This document shows positions 18,693 to 29,665 of a stretch of 64,000 nucleotides of DNA, one piece after another. This stretch comes from Streptomyces wuyuanensis (GTDB lineage Bacteria; Actinomycetota; Actinomycetes; Streptomycetales; Streptomycetaceae), in contig NZ_FNHI01000003.1 of assembly GCF_900103455.1 (NCBI RefSeq), positions 63,894 through 127,893 of the forward strand, in the 5' to 3' direction. The stretch's first letter is position 1. Every line of letters starts with the position of its first letter. Below the pieces are notes generated by a model. The model ran no database searches and had not been told where the DNA came from. It saw only the letters and a program-made list of their open reading frames with translations. The translations under genes were made by a program, and so were the position numbers.

Positions 18693-19586
18693 ATGGCCCG
18701 ACCCATCACTGCAGGAGTGGACGGATCGCCGGAGAGCCGGGCCGCGGTGCACTGGGCTGCCCGCGAAGCGGCGCTCCGCGGGCTTCCCCTCCGTCTGGCG
18801 CACGCATGGCTGTGGCAGCCCCTCGACGTTCCGATCGTCCAGGACCGCGAGGCACAGGCACGGTCGGCCGAGAGCCTGTTGCGTGAGGCGGAGTCGGAGA
18901 TCACCCGCCGGTACCCCGAACTGCAGGTGTCCGCCGAGGTGGTGCCGGACACGGCGGTGGCGGCGCTGCTCGACGAGTCAGAGCGCACGTCGATGCTGGT
19001 GCTCGGCTCCCGGGGTCACGGAGCGATCGTCGGCTTCATCGTCGGCTCCTACGGCCAGCAGGTGATCGCTTCCGCCGCCTCGCCCGTCGTCGCCGTTCGT
19101 GCGCCGGCAGCCGAGGACCAGGACCGGGGCGCGATCCCCGAACCCCGCGAGGGCGACGAGGTCGTGGTGGGCCAGCACGGCACACCGGACGACTGCGACG
19201 CGGTCCTCGGATTCGCTTTCGAGACCGCTGCCGCACACGGAGTGGGGGTGCGTGCGGTGCGCGCGTGGAGCCTGCCGACCCTCTACACGTACAGCCCCGG
19301 GTCGATGCGCCTCGCCGACGAGGCGGGTGGCCTGGAGCCTTTCGAGAAGAAGGCGCTGGCGGAGGCGCTGAAGCCCTGGCGCGAGCGCTACCCCGAGGTG
19401 CCGGTGACGGAACACGTCGAGATCGGCAGTGCGGGACAGGTACTGCTGTCCGCCACGGCCCGTGCTCTGCTGCTGGTCGTCGGCCGTCGTGCGCGGCGCT
19501 CCCCCATCGGCACGCGGATCGGCTCCGTCGCCCATGCCGCGCTGCACCACGCACCCTGCCCCGTGGCGGTCGTGCCGCCGGGCTGA
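18693..19586 (+). CDS. Universal stress protein, tandem UspA domains
   Basis: ATG 18693 follows AGGAGG. The 297-residue protein holds two USP domains. The first has ITAGVDGSPESRAAVHWAARE and the ATP-binding loop GSRGHGAIVGFIVGSYG (G-x2-G-x9-G). The second starts DEVVVGQHGTPDDCDAVLGFA and ends with VVGRRARRSPIGTRIGSVAHAALHHAPCPVAVV. In the second domain the usual VGVDGS is VGQHGT, so only the first may bind ATP at its N-terminal site. It stands alone here, 40 kb from the three-gene-rich stress island at the right end of the window that carries two paralogues. Confidence 0.93.
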   Translation: MARPITAGVDGSPESRAAVHWAAREAALRGLPLRLAHAWLWQPLDVPIVQDREAQARSAESLLREAESEITRRYPELQVSAEVVPDTAVAALLDESERTSMLVLGSRGHGAIVGFIVGSYGQQVIASAASPVVAVRAPAAEDQDRGAIPEPREGDEVVVGQHGTPDDCDAVLGFAFETAAAHGVGVRAVRAWSLPTLYTYSPGSMRLADEAGGLEPFEKKALAEALKPWRERYPEVPVTEHVEIGSAGQVLLSATARALLLVVGRRARRSPIGTRIGSVAHAALHHAPCPVAVVPPG

Positions 19587-19679
19587 TCCCGGCGTTGTCC
19601 GCGGCCGGGAACGCGGCCCCGGACGCCCCGACCGTCGGCCGTGACCGGGCCCGGGCCCGGGCCCGGCGGCACGGTCGGC

Positions 19680-19727
19680 GCGCCGTCGCGCCGTCGCGCC
19701 GTCGCGCCGTCGCGCCGTCGCGCCGAC
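19680..19727. repeat. 8-bp microsatellite GCGCCGTC, six units
   Basis: Five exact units and one variant (GCGCCGAC) run without interruption from 19680 to 19727 in the 364-bp gap after the universal stress gene. A short GCCCGG run (about 19650-19667) lies just before it. Copy number of such a tract is expected to vary between strains. No gene is supported in this gap. Confidence 0.9.
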
Positions 19728-19950
19728 CGGCCGCGCGGCCGTGTTCCCGCAGCCGGGCCACGGCCCGGCCGGCCGGTGCCCTGACGGCCCCTCAACAAAG
19801 ATCATTGGTCCATTCCTCTGACGCGCCGCAGGCCGCGCCCCGCCCGTCCCTGACGTGGACTTCCGGGCCGCTGAGCCTCATTGACGGATCGTCCGGGAGC
19901 CGCTACCCCTGTACGGGTCCCTCGCGCACCATCCGTCACTGGAGGCTGCA

Positions 19951-21909
19951 TTGCAGGCATCCGCCCTCGTACGACCGAGACGTGCTCGCAGGCGGGGGGC
20001 GGTGGTCGCGGCGCTGCTGCTGACGCTGGCCTCGGCCGCTCCGTCCGCCACCGCGGAGCAGACAGCGCCCTCCGACGAACTCCAACGTGCCTTCGCCGAC
20101 GCGGCCGCCGAGTACCGGGTGCCGCAGAGCGTGCTGCTCGGTGTCTCGTACCTCCAGTCGCGCTGGGACGGACACGGCGGCGCCCCGAGCGTGACCGGCG
20201 GATACGGGCCGATGCACCTGACGGACGCCGCAACGGCCCTGGCGGAGGCTCCGCACCATTCGCACGGCGCGGAGGACGCCCGTGGCGACGCGGCCCGTGC
20301 GCCGCGGACGAGTGACGGGACACCCGTCCTGGAACGCGCCGCACTGCCGGCCCGCCTGAAGACGCTGGAGCGGGCCGCGGACCTCACCGGAATCCCGGCC
20401 GAGCAGCTGCGCACGAACACGGCGGCGAACATCCGGGGCGGAGCCGCGCTGCTCGCCGACGCCCAGCGGAAGCTCGGACGGGCGCCCGGTGGCTCCGCGG
20501 CGGACTGGTACGGGGCGGTCGCACGCTTCTCCGGTGCCGACGACACGGCCACCGCGACGACGTACGCCGACGACGTGTTCGACGTCATCCGCACCGGTCA
20601 GGACCGGACCACGGACAGCGGCCAGCGGGTGTCCCTGAGGGCCCAGGAGGGGCTGCGTCCCGACACCTCGGCCGTGGCCCGCCTCGGGCTGCGCACCGCG
20701 GACCGGGCGCTCACCGTGTGTCCGGTGACCGTGGCCTGCGAGTGGATCCCCGCGCCGTACGAGCCTTTCGGCGAGGGCGACTACGGCAACCACGACAAGG
20801 CGAACCGGCCCGCGTCGCAGTCGGTGGAGTACATCGTCGTCCACGACACCGAGGCGACCTGGGACACCACCCTCCAGCTGGTCCAGGACCCGGAGTACGT
20901 GTCGTGGCAGTACTCGCTGCGGTCCTCGGACGGTCATGTCGCCCAGCATCTGCGGCTGCAGGACGTCGGCTGGCACGCCGGCAACTGGTACGTCAACGCC
21001 AAGTCGATCGGACTGGAGCACGAGGGCTTCCTCGTCAGCCCGGACGCCTGGTACACGGAGGCGATGTACCGGAGCTCTGCGCGGTTGGTGCGGTATCTCG
21101 CCAAGCGGTACGACATCCCGCTGGACCGGCAGCACATCATCGGCCACGACAACGTGCCGGGCACGCTGCCGTCGACCATCGCCGGCATGCACACCGACCC
21201 GGGACCGTTCTGGGACTGGGCGCACTACTTCACCCTGCTGGGACGGCCCTTCGTGCCGACCGCGGGACCGGGCGCCTCGGCGGTGACCATCCGTCCCGAC
21301 TACGACCGGCACCAGCCGGTGTACACGGGCTGCGAGAAGGCCGGCGACACGTGTGCACCGCACGGTTCGGGCGCGGTCCGGCTGCACACCGCACCGGACG
21401 CCTCGGCACCGCTGGTCAAGGACATCGGGCTGCGGCCGAACGGCGGCGACTCGACGACGGGTGTCAACGACACCGGCGCCCGGGCCACGACGGGGCAGCA
21501 GTACGCCGTGGCGGAGCGCCGCGGGGACTGGACGGCCATCTGGTACCTGGGCCAGAAGGCCTGGTTCCACAATCCGCGCACCGAGCCGACCGCGGTGGGC
21601 GCGCGGGCCGCGCTCGTCACCCCGCGCGAGGGCCTGGCTCAGATCCCGGTGTACGGGCGCGCCTATCCGGAGGCGTCGGCGTACCCGGCGGGAGTGCCGG
21701 TGCAGGCGGTGACGCCGCTGCCGTACAAGCTGCTCTCGGGACAGCGGTACGTGACGGGTGGCAGCACCCCGGGCGAGTACTACTGGGCGACGACGTTCGA
21801 CGCGTCCAAGCACACGGTGGTGCGCGGCAAGGAGCGGTACTACGAGATCCAGTTCGGTCACCGGGTCGCCTTCGTGAAGGCCTCCGACGTGCGGGTCGTG
21901 CGCCGGTAG
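19951..21909 (+). CDS. Secreted N-acetylmuramoyl-L-alanine amidase (Amidase_2) with N-terminal lysozyme-like domain
   Basis: TTG 19951 is preceded by GGAGG and is the best start. The 652-residue protein opens with an Arg-rich signal peptide (RRGAVVAALLLTLASAAPSATA, cut near residue 35). Residues 40-210 resemble a transglycosylase-like domain (SVLLGVSYLQSRWDGHGG, GGYGPMHLTDA). The Amidase_2 domain at about 285-430 has VEYIVVHDTEA, the GWHAGNWYVN and LEHEGF strands, GHDNVPGT and a zinc/catalytic HTDPGPFWDW. The C-terminal 200 residues look like two SH3-like wall-binding modules (AVRLHTAPDASAPLV, GKERYYEIQFGHRVAFV). It should cut the amide bond between muramic acid and peptide in the cell wall outside the membrane. 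Confidence 0.9.
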   Translation: MQASALVRPRRARRRGAVVAALLLTLASAAPSATAEQTAPSDELQRAFADAAAEYRVPQSVLLGVSYLQSRWDGHGGAPSVTGGYGPMHLTDAATALAEAPHHSHGAEDARGDAARAPRTSDGTPVLERAALPARLKTLERAADLTGIPAEQLRTNTAANIRGGAALLADAQRKLGRAPGGSAADWYGAVARFSGADDTATATTYADDVFDVIRTGQDRTTDSGQRVSLRAQEGLRPDTSAVARLGLRTADRALTVCPVTVACEWIPAPYEPFGEGDYGNHDKANRPASQSVEYIVVHDTEATWDTTLQLVQDPEYVSWQYSLRSSDGHVAQHLRLQDVGWHAGNWYVNAKSIGLEHEGFLVSPDAWYTEAMYRSSARLVRYLAKRYDIPLDRQHIIGHDNVPGTLPSTIAGMHTDPGPFWDWAHYFTLLGRPFVPTAGPGASAVTIRPDYDRHQPVYTGCEKAGDTCAPHGSGAVRLHTAPDASAPLVKDIGLRPNGGDSTTGVNDTGARATTGQQYAVAERRGDWTAIWYLGQKAWFHNPRTEPTAVGARAALVTPREGLAQIPVYGRAYPEASAYPAGVPVQAVTPLPYKLLSGQRYVTGGSTPGEYYWATTFDASKHTVVRGKERYYEIQFGHRVAFVKASDVRVVRR

Positions 21910-24345
<2,436 letters not shown>

Positions 24346-24658
24346 CCGGACGTCCGGAGGTCACGTGCGCGCGGCTCCTTCGTGTGCGGAGCGGCCGGGT
24401 CGCTGGTCGGCCGGGCGGGACCGGGTCCCGGGTCCGTACGGCCCTCCGGGCGGTCGGGCCCCTCGCGGAGGAGAGGTCCCGGCCGGTCAACCGGGGCGCG
24501 AGGACCGGACCCGAGGACCGGGCGCGGGCCGCGGCGGGGGTACGAAGCCGGGCCCGGGAGGTTGACCTGCGGGTACACGGGCGGGCGGGGCGGCCCCGGC
24601 GGGGTTCGTCCTGCTCGCCCCGCTCTTCCGGCCCGCCGCCCGGCCGGGGGGTGCCGGC
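24346..24658. other. Intergenic region after geosmin synthase
   Basis: About 310 bp between convergent genes. The 12-bp palindrome CCGGACGTCCGG lies a few bases after the geoA stop (24348-24359). No coding sequence or convincing terminator is visible elsewhere. Confidence 0.6.
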
Positions 24659-25159
24659 TCAGCCCTGCTGGAAGAGTTCCGCGGGCAGTGGCTTCAGCAG
24701 GGCGTACAGATCGTCGGTGATCGGCCGGTCCCAGCTGGCGATGGTGACGAGGACGTTGTCGCTGCGGTCGAACTGCACGCAGGAGATCCGGCCCTCGGAG
24801 AGCTTGATCCTGCGCACGATCAGCAGGTTGTCGCCCTGCATGACGGGGACGTCCTCGGCTCCGACGACCGTGACCTCCTCGTCGTTGTCCAGCGCCGCGA
24901 GCAGCTGGGCCACCTCGAAGGGGGCCTGGCCCTCGGCGACCTCGCGGGCGGGCGAGCCCTCCGGCAGATTGCCGATGATCATCGCGGGTCCCCGGCCGCC
25001 GAACAGGTCGTAGCGCAGGAAGACGCCCTGGCAGCTGCCGTCGGGCGCGGGCAGCAGCCCGGCGCCCAGATTGCCGGGCCAGTCCCCCGGGTCCATGGCC
25101 AGGACGTCGAAGTCCGGGCCCGCGGGGGTTGAGGCGCTGCGGCGGCGGAGGAAGGACAT
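24659..25159 (-). CDS. Conserved hypothetical protein, 166 aa
   Basis: ATG 25159 begins SFLRRRSAS and gives 166 residues ending AELFQQG. No known domain is recognised. The body alternates strands and short helices (GVFLRYDLFGGRGPAMIIGN, NDEEVTVVGAEDVPVMQGDN, GRISCVQFDRSDNVLVTIASW), suggesting a small alpha/beta fold in the cytoplasm. There are no membrane segments and only two Cys. Upstream on the same strand lie the ACT-domain and DUF397 genes with gaps of about 100-180 bp, so it may be separately transcribed. Confidence 0.82.
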   Translation of the reverse strand: MSFLRRRSASTPAGPDFDVLAMDPGDWPGNLGAGLLPAPDGSCQGVFLRYDLFGGRGPAMIIGNLPEGSPAREVAEGQAPFEVAQLLAALDNDEEVTVVGAEDVPVMQGDNLLIVRRIKLSEGRISCVQFDRSDNVLVTIASWDRPITDDLYALLKPLPAELFQQG

Positions 25160-25262
25160 GCCGACATGGTACGTGCCCGGTGGCCGGTGCCGCCGACCGG
25201 GCGCAGGTGCCCGCGACACGCCGGAGCGGGCCGTCCGGCAGGTCGCGCCCGGGCCGGTGGCG

Positions 25263-25661
25263 TCAGCCCGTGCGCCGTGTCAGCTCCTGCAGGAGGGTGA
25301 CGGCCTGGTCGGCCCGTTCGTGCGGAACGAACAGATGGTCGTGGTGGTGGCCTGCGACGACGTTGCAGCTGATGCCCGCGTCCGCCAGGGCGGTGGCGAC
25401 CGCGGCGGTGAGCCCGACGGCGTCGAGCGCGGAGTGCACTCGCAAGGTGATCCAGCCGGCGACGTAGTCGTAGCCCAGTCCCGCGGCGTCGGCCTCCTCC
25501 CGGCGCAGGACGAGGGTCAGGCCCTCGTCCTCGGCGACGGTGACCACGGGTGCGAGGCCGGACGGCGGCGCCCCGGTGACGGTGGTGAAGACGTAGCGGC
25601 CGGGGTTGAGTTCGGGCCGCATGCCGGTCAGCAGCCGGCCGAGGTCGCGTTCTGGGGTCAT
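25263..25661 (-). CDS. ACT domain-containing protein
   Basis: ATG 25661 gives 132 residues. The first half has LNPGRYVFTTVTGAPPSGLAPVVTV and EDEGLTLVLRREEAD. The second half, GWITLRVHSALDAVGLTAAVATALADAGISCNVVAGHHHDHLFVP, is a clear ACT fold (beta-alpha-beta-beta-alpha-beta). This small family (ACT_7, seen in Pseudomonas and actinomycetes) is thought to bind amino acids. It carries no catalytic domain and could act as a free regulatory subunit. No biosynthetic enzyme is adjacent. Confidence 0.87.
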   Translation of the reverse strand: MTPERDLGRLLTGMRPELNPGRYVFTTVTGAPPSGLAPVVTVAEDEGLTLVLRREEADAAGLGYDYVAGWITLRVHSALDAVGLTAAVATALADAGISCNVVAGHHHDHLFVPHERADQAVTLLQELTRRTG

Positions 25662-25840
25662 GATCCGCAGCTTAGGCCGCGTGCGGAGTGGTCCCGCACT
25701 CGGCCGACACGACCTCTTGCCGCCACCACTGCAGGCGAGGATGCAAGGCGACTCTGGCGGGTCGCCCTTCGAATCGAAGGAGTGTGCCCGGAGTGGCGGC
25801 CCATCGCGCATCACGCACGGGCCGCCTTCCGGGCGTGCGG

Positions 25841-26083
25841 TCAGGTGAGGTCGAACTCCCCGTGCCGGGCGTTCATGACGAAGGCGCGCCACTCCGCCGG
25901 GCTGAAGATCAGTGACGGGCTCCCCGGACGGCCGCCGTTCCTCATCGCGATGAAGCCCTCGACGAAGGCGATCTCGACGTCGCCCGCCCCGTGGCTCCCC
26001 GACTGCCAGTCGGCCTGGCTGAGGTCGAGCTCCGGCTTGTCCCAACCCGAAAGCGGCTGCTCCGTGGTGATGGTCTCGGCCAC
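25841..26083 (-). CDS. DUF397 domain protein, 80 aa
   Basis: The small protein reads ADWQSGSHGAGDVEIAFVEG and ends PSLIFSPAEWRAFVMNARHG followed by EFDLT, the typical DUF397 pattern (W-x-S, VE(V/I)A, R-x-G/S, FTPAEWxAFV, GEFD). In Streptomyces these proteins nearly always partner an XRE/DUF5753 regulator of the BldB/WhiJ type encoded next to them. Here no such regulator is adjacent, so this is an orphan copy. Likely a regulatory or antitoxin-like partner of an unlinked WhiJ-type protein. Confidence 0.9.
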   Translation of the reverse strand: MAETITTEQPLSGWDKPELDLSQADWQSGSHGAGDVEIAFVEGFIAMRNGGRPGSPSLIFSPAEWRAFVMNARHGEFDLT

Positions 26084-26232
26084 GTCCCTACTCCTCCCGG
26101 TTCGTCGTCGGGGTCAGCGTAGCGATCGGGGCCGGTCGCGGACAGGCCGCCGCGGGAGGACTCGCCGCCGCCCGCCGGAAGGGCCGGCGGGGCCGCGCGC
26201 CGGGCCTCCTCGCCGCGCTCCGCGCCGGGCGC

Positions 26233-27402
26233 TCAGGTCGCCGGGGGCTCACTGCCGACCAGCCACATGGAGAAGAACTGCGACCCGCCGCCGTAGGCGT
26301 GGCCGAGTGCCTTCCGCGCCCCGTCGACCTGGTGCGCGCCGGCCAGTCCCCGCACCTGGAGGGCGGCCTCGGCGAAGCGGATCATCCCCGAGGCCCCGAT
26401 GGGATTCGTGGAGAGGACCCCGCCGGACGGGTTCACGGGCAGGTCGCCGTCCAGTTCCGTGACACCGGACTCGGTGAGCTTCCAGCCCTCGCCCTCCGCG
26501 GCGAAGCCCAGGTTCTCCAGCCACATCGGCTCGTACCAGGAGAAGGGGACGTACATCTCGACGGCGTCGATCTCACGGCGCGGGTCCGCTATGCCGGCCC
26601 GGCGGTAGACGTCCGCGGCGCAGTCCTTGCCGGCCTGCGGCGACACGAAGTCCTTTCCGGCGAACAGCGTGGGTTCGCTGCGCATCGCGCCGCCGTGCAC
26701 CCAGGCCGGGGGGTGCGGCGCGCGGGAGGCTCCGGCGCGGTCGGTGAGGACCATCGCGCAGGCGCCGTCCGAGGACGGGCAGGTCTCCGAGTAACGGATC
26801 GGATCCCACAGCATCGGTGACGACTGCACCTTCTCCAGGGTGATGTCGTGCTCGTGGAGATGCGCGTACGGGTTCTTCAGCGCGTTGCGGCGGTCCTTGT
26901 ACGCGACGAGGGAGCCGACGGTGTCGGGGGCGCCGCTGCGGCGCATGTAGGCGCGCACGTGCGGGGCGAAGAACCCGCCGGCGCCCGCGAGCAGCGGCTG
27001 CTGGAACGGGATGGGCAGCGAGAGTCCCCACATCGCGTTCGATTCGGACTGTTTTTCGAAGGCGAGGGTGAGGACGGTCCGGTGGACACGGGCCGCCACG
27101 AGGTTGGCGGCGACCAGGGCCGTCGAGCCGCCGACCGAGCCGGCCGTGTGCACGCGCAGCATCGGCTTGCCGACGGCGCCGAGGGCGTCGGCCAGGTACA
27201 GCTCCGGCATCATCACGCCCTCGAAGAAGTCGGGCGCCTTGCCGATGACGACGGCGTCGACGTCGGCCCAGCCGAGGCCGGCGTCGTCGAGGGCCCGCCG
27301 CGCTGCCTCACGGACGAGCCCCGCGATCGACACGTCGCGGCGGGCCGCGACGTGCTTGGTCTGGCCGACGCCGACGACGGCCACGGGCTCCCTAGCGGAC
27401 AT
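26233..27402 (-). CDS. Thiolase-like lipid-transfer protein (Ltp3-like)
   Basis: This 389-residue protein has the thiolase/SCP-x fold: VAVVGVGQTKH at the N-terminus, AVVIGKAPDFFEG, RVHTAGSVGGSTALVAANLV where a thiolase has its nucleophile Cys (here Ser/Gly-rich, no Cys), and GGVLSTNPIGASGMIRFAEA with the glycine loop. The GHAYGGGSQFFSMWLV end lacks the CxG catalytic loop of true thiolases, as in Ltp3/Ltp4-type steroid aldolase partners. Its start overlaps the end of the next upstream gene by 11 bp. Family knowledge: such proteins act with DUF35 partners as retro-aldolases or thiolases on CoA-linked side chains. The substrate here is unknown. Confidence 0.85.
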   Translation of the reverse strand: MSAREPVAVVGVGQTKHVAARRDVSIAGLVREAARRALDDAGLGWADVDAVVIGKAPDFFEGVMMPELYLADALGAVGKPMLRVHTAGSVGGSTALVAANLVAARVHRTVLTLAFEKQSESNAMWGLSLPIPFQQPLLAGAGGFFAPHVRAYMRRSGAPDTVGSLVAYKDRRNALKNPYAHLHEHDITLEKVQSSPMLWDPIRYSETCPSSDGACAMVLTDRAGASRAPHPPAWVHGGAMRSEPTLFAGKDFVSPQAGKDCAADVYRRAGIADPRREIDAVEMYVPFSWYEPMWLENLGFAAEGEGWKLTESGVTELDGDLPVNPSGGVLSTNPIGASGMIRFAEAALQVRGLAGAHQVDGARKALGHAYGGGSQFFSMWLVGSEPPAT

Positions 27403-28444
27403 GTGGCTCTCCTTCGAGGACGGCGACCAGGTTCTGCTGCAGGCAGGGGCCGGAGGTGGCGTGGGCGAGGGCGCGGTGGGAGGCGCCGCGGTGGACGGCG
27501 GCGGCGGCCTCGCCGATGCGTACCAGGCCCGCGGCCATGACGGGATTGGCGGCGAGGGCGCCGCCCGAGGCGTTGACGCGCACGGAGTCGCCGAGACGCA
27601 GTGCCCTGCGGAGCACGACCTCCTGCGAGGTGAAGGGGGCGTGCAGTTCGGCCGTGTCCACGGGCCGCTCGAAGGCTCCGGCGCGTTCGGCGGCGAGCCG
27701 GGCCGAGGGGGAGTCGGTGAGATCGCGTACGCCGAGGGCGTGCGGTTCGATGCGGTGGTCCATGCCCCGGATCCAGGCGGGGCGCTCGCACAGTTCCCGG
27801 GCCCTGTCGCCGGCGGCGAGGACGACCGCCGCGGCGCCGTCGCCGACGGGCGGGCAGTCGCCGGTGCGCAGGGGCCGTACCACGTAGTCGCCCTGGGGGC
27901 GGGGCCCGCGGAGCTGGGCGTGGGGGTTGTCCTCGGCGTCGGTCCTGCTGCGCGCCGCGATCGCGGCCAGGGCCTGTTCGTCCGTCTCCCCCGCGTCGAT
28001 GAGCGCCTGGGCCTGGAGGGCGGCCAGGGCGACCGAGTCGGGCCACAGGGGCGCGAGGTAGTAGGGGTCGAGCTGGCGGGTGAGCACGTCGCGGACGGAG
28101 CCGGGCGAGGACTTGCCGTAGGAGTAGACGAGGGCCGTGTCCGCCTCGCCGGTGAGGAGTTCGACCCATGCCTCGTACAGCGCCCAGGCGCCGTCCATCT
28201 CCACGTGCGACTCCGCGATGGGCGGCCAGGCGCCCACCCCGTCGAGGGCCATCGTGAAGGAGAACGCCCGGCCGGCGAGGTAGTCGGAGGAGCCGGAGCA
28301 GGTGAAGCCGATGTCGCCGGTGCGCAGCCCGGTCCGTCCGAGGACGTCGTGGAGCACGGGCATGAGCATCTCCACCTCGGAGAGCGCTTCGCTGCTGCGT
28401 ACGTGGTCGGTCTGGGCGAAGGCGACGATCGCGACGTCTCGCAT
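27392..28444 (-). CDS. Thiolase-like lipid-transfer protein (Ltp4-like)
   Basis: ATG 28444 is 2 bp downstream of the stop of the DUF35 gene, so translation is coupled. The 350-residue product starts VAIVAFAQTDHVR and has DIGFTCSGSSDYLAGR at the position of the thiolase active site, DTALVYSYGKSSPG and GDCPPVGDGAAAVVLA. The final GGALAANPVMAAGLVRIGEA glycine loop and HATSGPCLQQNLVAVL follow. It is a second, diverged thiolase subunit. Gene order DUF35 - thiolase - thiolase is the same as Rv3521-ltp4-ltp3 in Mycobacterium tuberculosis, where these genes serve cholesterol side-chain degradation. Confidence 0.85.
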   Translation of the reverse strand: MRDVAIVAFAQTDHVRSSEALSEVEMLMPVLHDVLGRTGLRTGDIGFTCSGSSDYLAGRAFSFTMALDGVGAWPPIAESHVEMDGAWALYEAWVELLTGEADTALVYSYGKSSPGSVRDVLTRQLDPYYLAPLWPDSVALAALQAQALIDAGETDEQALAAIAARSRTDAEDNPHAQLRGPRPQGDYVVRPLRTGDCPPVGDGAAAVVLAAGDRARELCERPAWIRGMDHRIEPHALGVRDLTDSPSARLAAERAGAFERPVDTAELHAPFTSQEVVLRRALRLGDSVRVNASGGALAANPVMAAGLVRIGEAAAAVHRGASHRALAHATSGPCLQQNLVAVLEGEPHVR

Positions 28445-28446
28445 GG

Positions 28447-29469
28447 CTACAGCAGCTCCTTGTAGGTGTCGTAGTCCGCGTCGGGCTCGCCGCTGGGGCG
28501 GTAGTGGTCGGGGTGGCGCCCGCCCTCGGTCCACACCGGTTCGACGCGCAGGCCCATGCGCACCTGGTCGTACGGGATGCCCCCGATGCGGCCGTGGAGC
28601 GCCAGTCCGGCGCCGTCGAGGGCGATGTGCGCGTACACGTACGGCACTTCGATGTCGAGGTTCTTCGCCTTGATGTTGACGATGCAGAAGGTGGTGACGG
28701 TGCCGCGGGGACCGACCTCGACCTGTTCGGAGGTGGCGATGCCGCACGTCGGACAGGCGCCCCTGGGCGGTACGTACACCTTGCGGCACGAAGGGCAGCG
28801 CTCTCCGGTGGTCCGGCGCTCCGCGAGGGCGTCGATGAAGCGGGCCTGGGCACGGCCGGGCGTGTAGGTGTAGTCGAGCCGTGCGGGGGCCACGATTCCG
28901 GCGACGGGATCCTCGAACTCCCCGCTGTGCGAACGCGGTCCGGTCGCGATGCGCTCCTCGGTCCCGGGTGCCGCCGGGGCCGGGTCCCCCTCGTCGTGGT
29001 CCTCGTACGGCTCGAAGCAGGCGATGTCCGTGATGGCTCCGGCGCGTTCGGCTGCCCAGCGGACTCGGACGCGCATCCCTGTGCGCACCGCGTCGGGGCC
29101 GGGGGCGTCGAGGGCGTGGAGCAGGGGGGTGTCGGTGCCGTCGAGTCGTACCAGCACCCAGGCGAAGGGCGTGGCCAGCGGCTGGCCCCGGCGCGGTTCC
29201 GGGTTCCAGGCCCAGGTGGTGACGGTGCCGGCGGCGCCGACCTCGACGAGGTCGCGTATCTCCTCGGCGGTCTCGGGGTCGTACTCGACGGGAGGGACGA
29301 GGACCCGGCCGCCGGTGGTCCTGACGCCGAGCACGGTGCGTTCGCGCAGACCGGTGAGGAAGGCGGACTGGACGGGGCCGAGGGAGCGGGTGAAGGGGAA
29401 CTCGACGACGAGCGGGGCGCGCAGCACTTCCGGTGCCGGGTTCACCTCGGATGCGGGGGTGGCGGACAT
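28447..29469 (-). CDS. Double DUF35/OB-fold acyl-CoA-binding protein (Rv3521-like)
   Basis: The 340-residue protein contains two OB-fold (DUF35) modules. The first (about 30-155) has GTVTTWAWNPEPRRGQPLAT and FAWVLVRLDGTDTPLLHALD. The second (about 200-330) starts with a zinc ribbon, CPSCRKVYVPPRGACPTC, and continues GTVTTFCIVNIKAKN and VPYVYAHIALDGAGLALHGR. DUF35 partners bind the CoA ester and form heteromers with thiolase-like Ltp proteins. It is the first gene of the three-gene coupled unit and lies 196 bp downstream of the crotonase gene on the same strand. Confidence 0.88.
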   Translation of the reverse strand: MSATPASEVNPAPEVLRAPLVVEFPFTRSLGPVQSAFLTGLRERTVLGVRTTGGRVLVPPVEYDPETAEEIRDLVEVGAAGTVTTWAWNPEPRRGQPLATPFAWVLVRLDGTDTPLLHALDAPGPDAVRTGMRVRVRWAAERAGAITDIACFEPYEDHDEGDPAPAAPGTEERIATGPRSHSGEFEDPVAGIVAPARLDYTYTPGRAQARFIDALAERRTTGERCPSCRKVYVPPRGACPTCGIATSEQVEVGPRGTVTTFCIVNIKAKNLDIEVPYVYAHIALDGAGLALHGRIGGIPYDQVRMGLRVEPVWTEGGRHPDHYRPSGEPDADYDTYKELL

Positions 29470-29665
29470 GGGACTCCTTCTGCCGGTTGCGTACGGAGGG
29501 CCCTGCGGGTCCCCGGAGTGCCGTGGTGCTCCGGCCCGCGGCTTCGGCCCGGTGAGGCGCTCGGGCGGTGAGGCGGCGGAGCGGCGAGCCGGACGGTCGG
29601 GGCGGGTCCGGCGGCCGCACGGACGGGCGATCAGGCGGCCGGGTGGTCGGGTGGCGGTCGGACGG

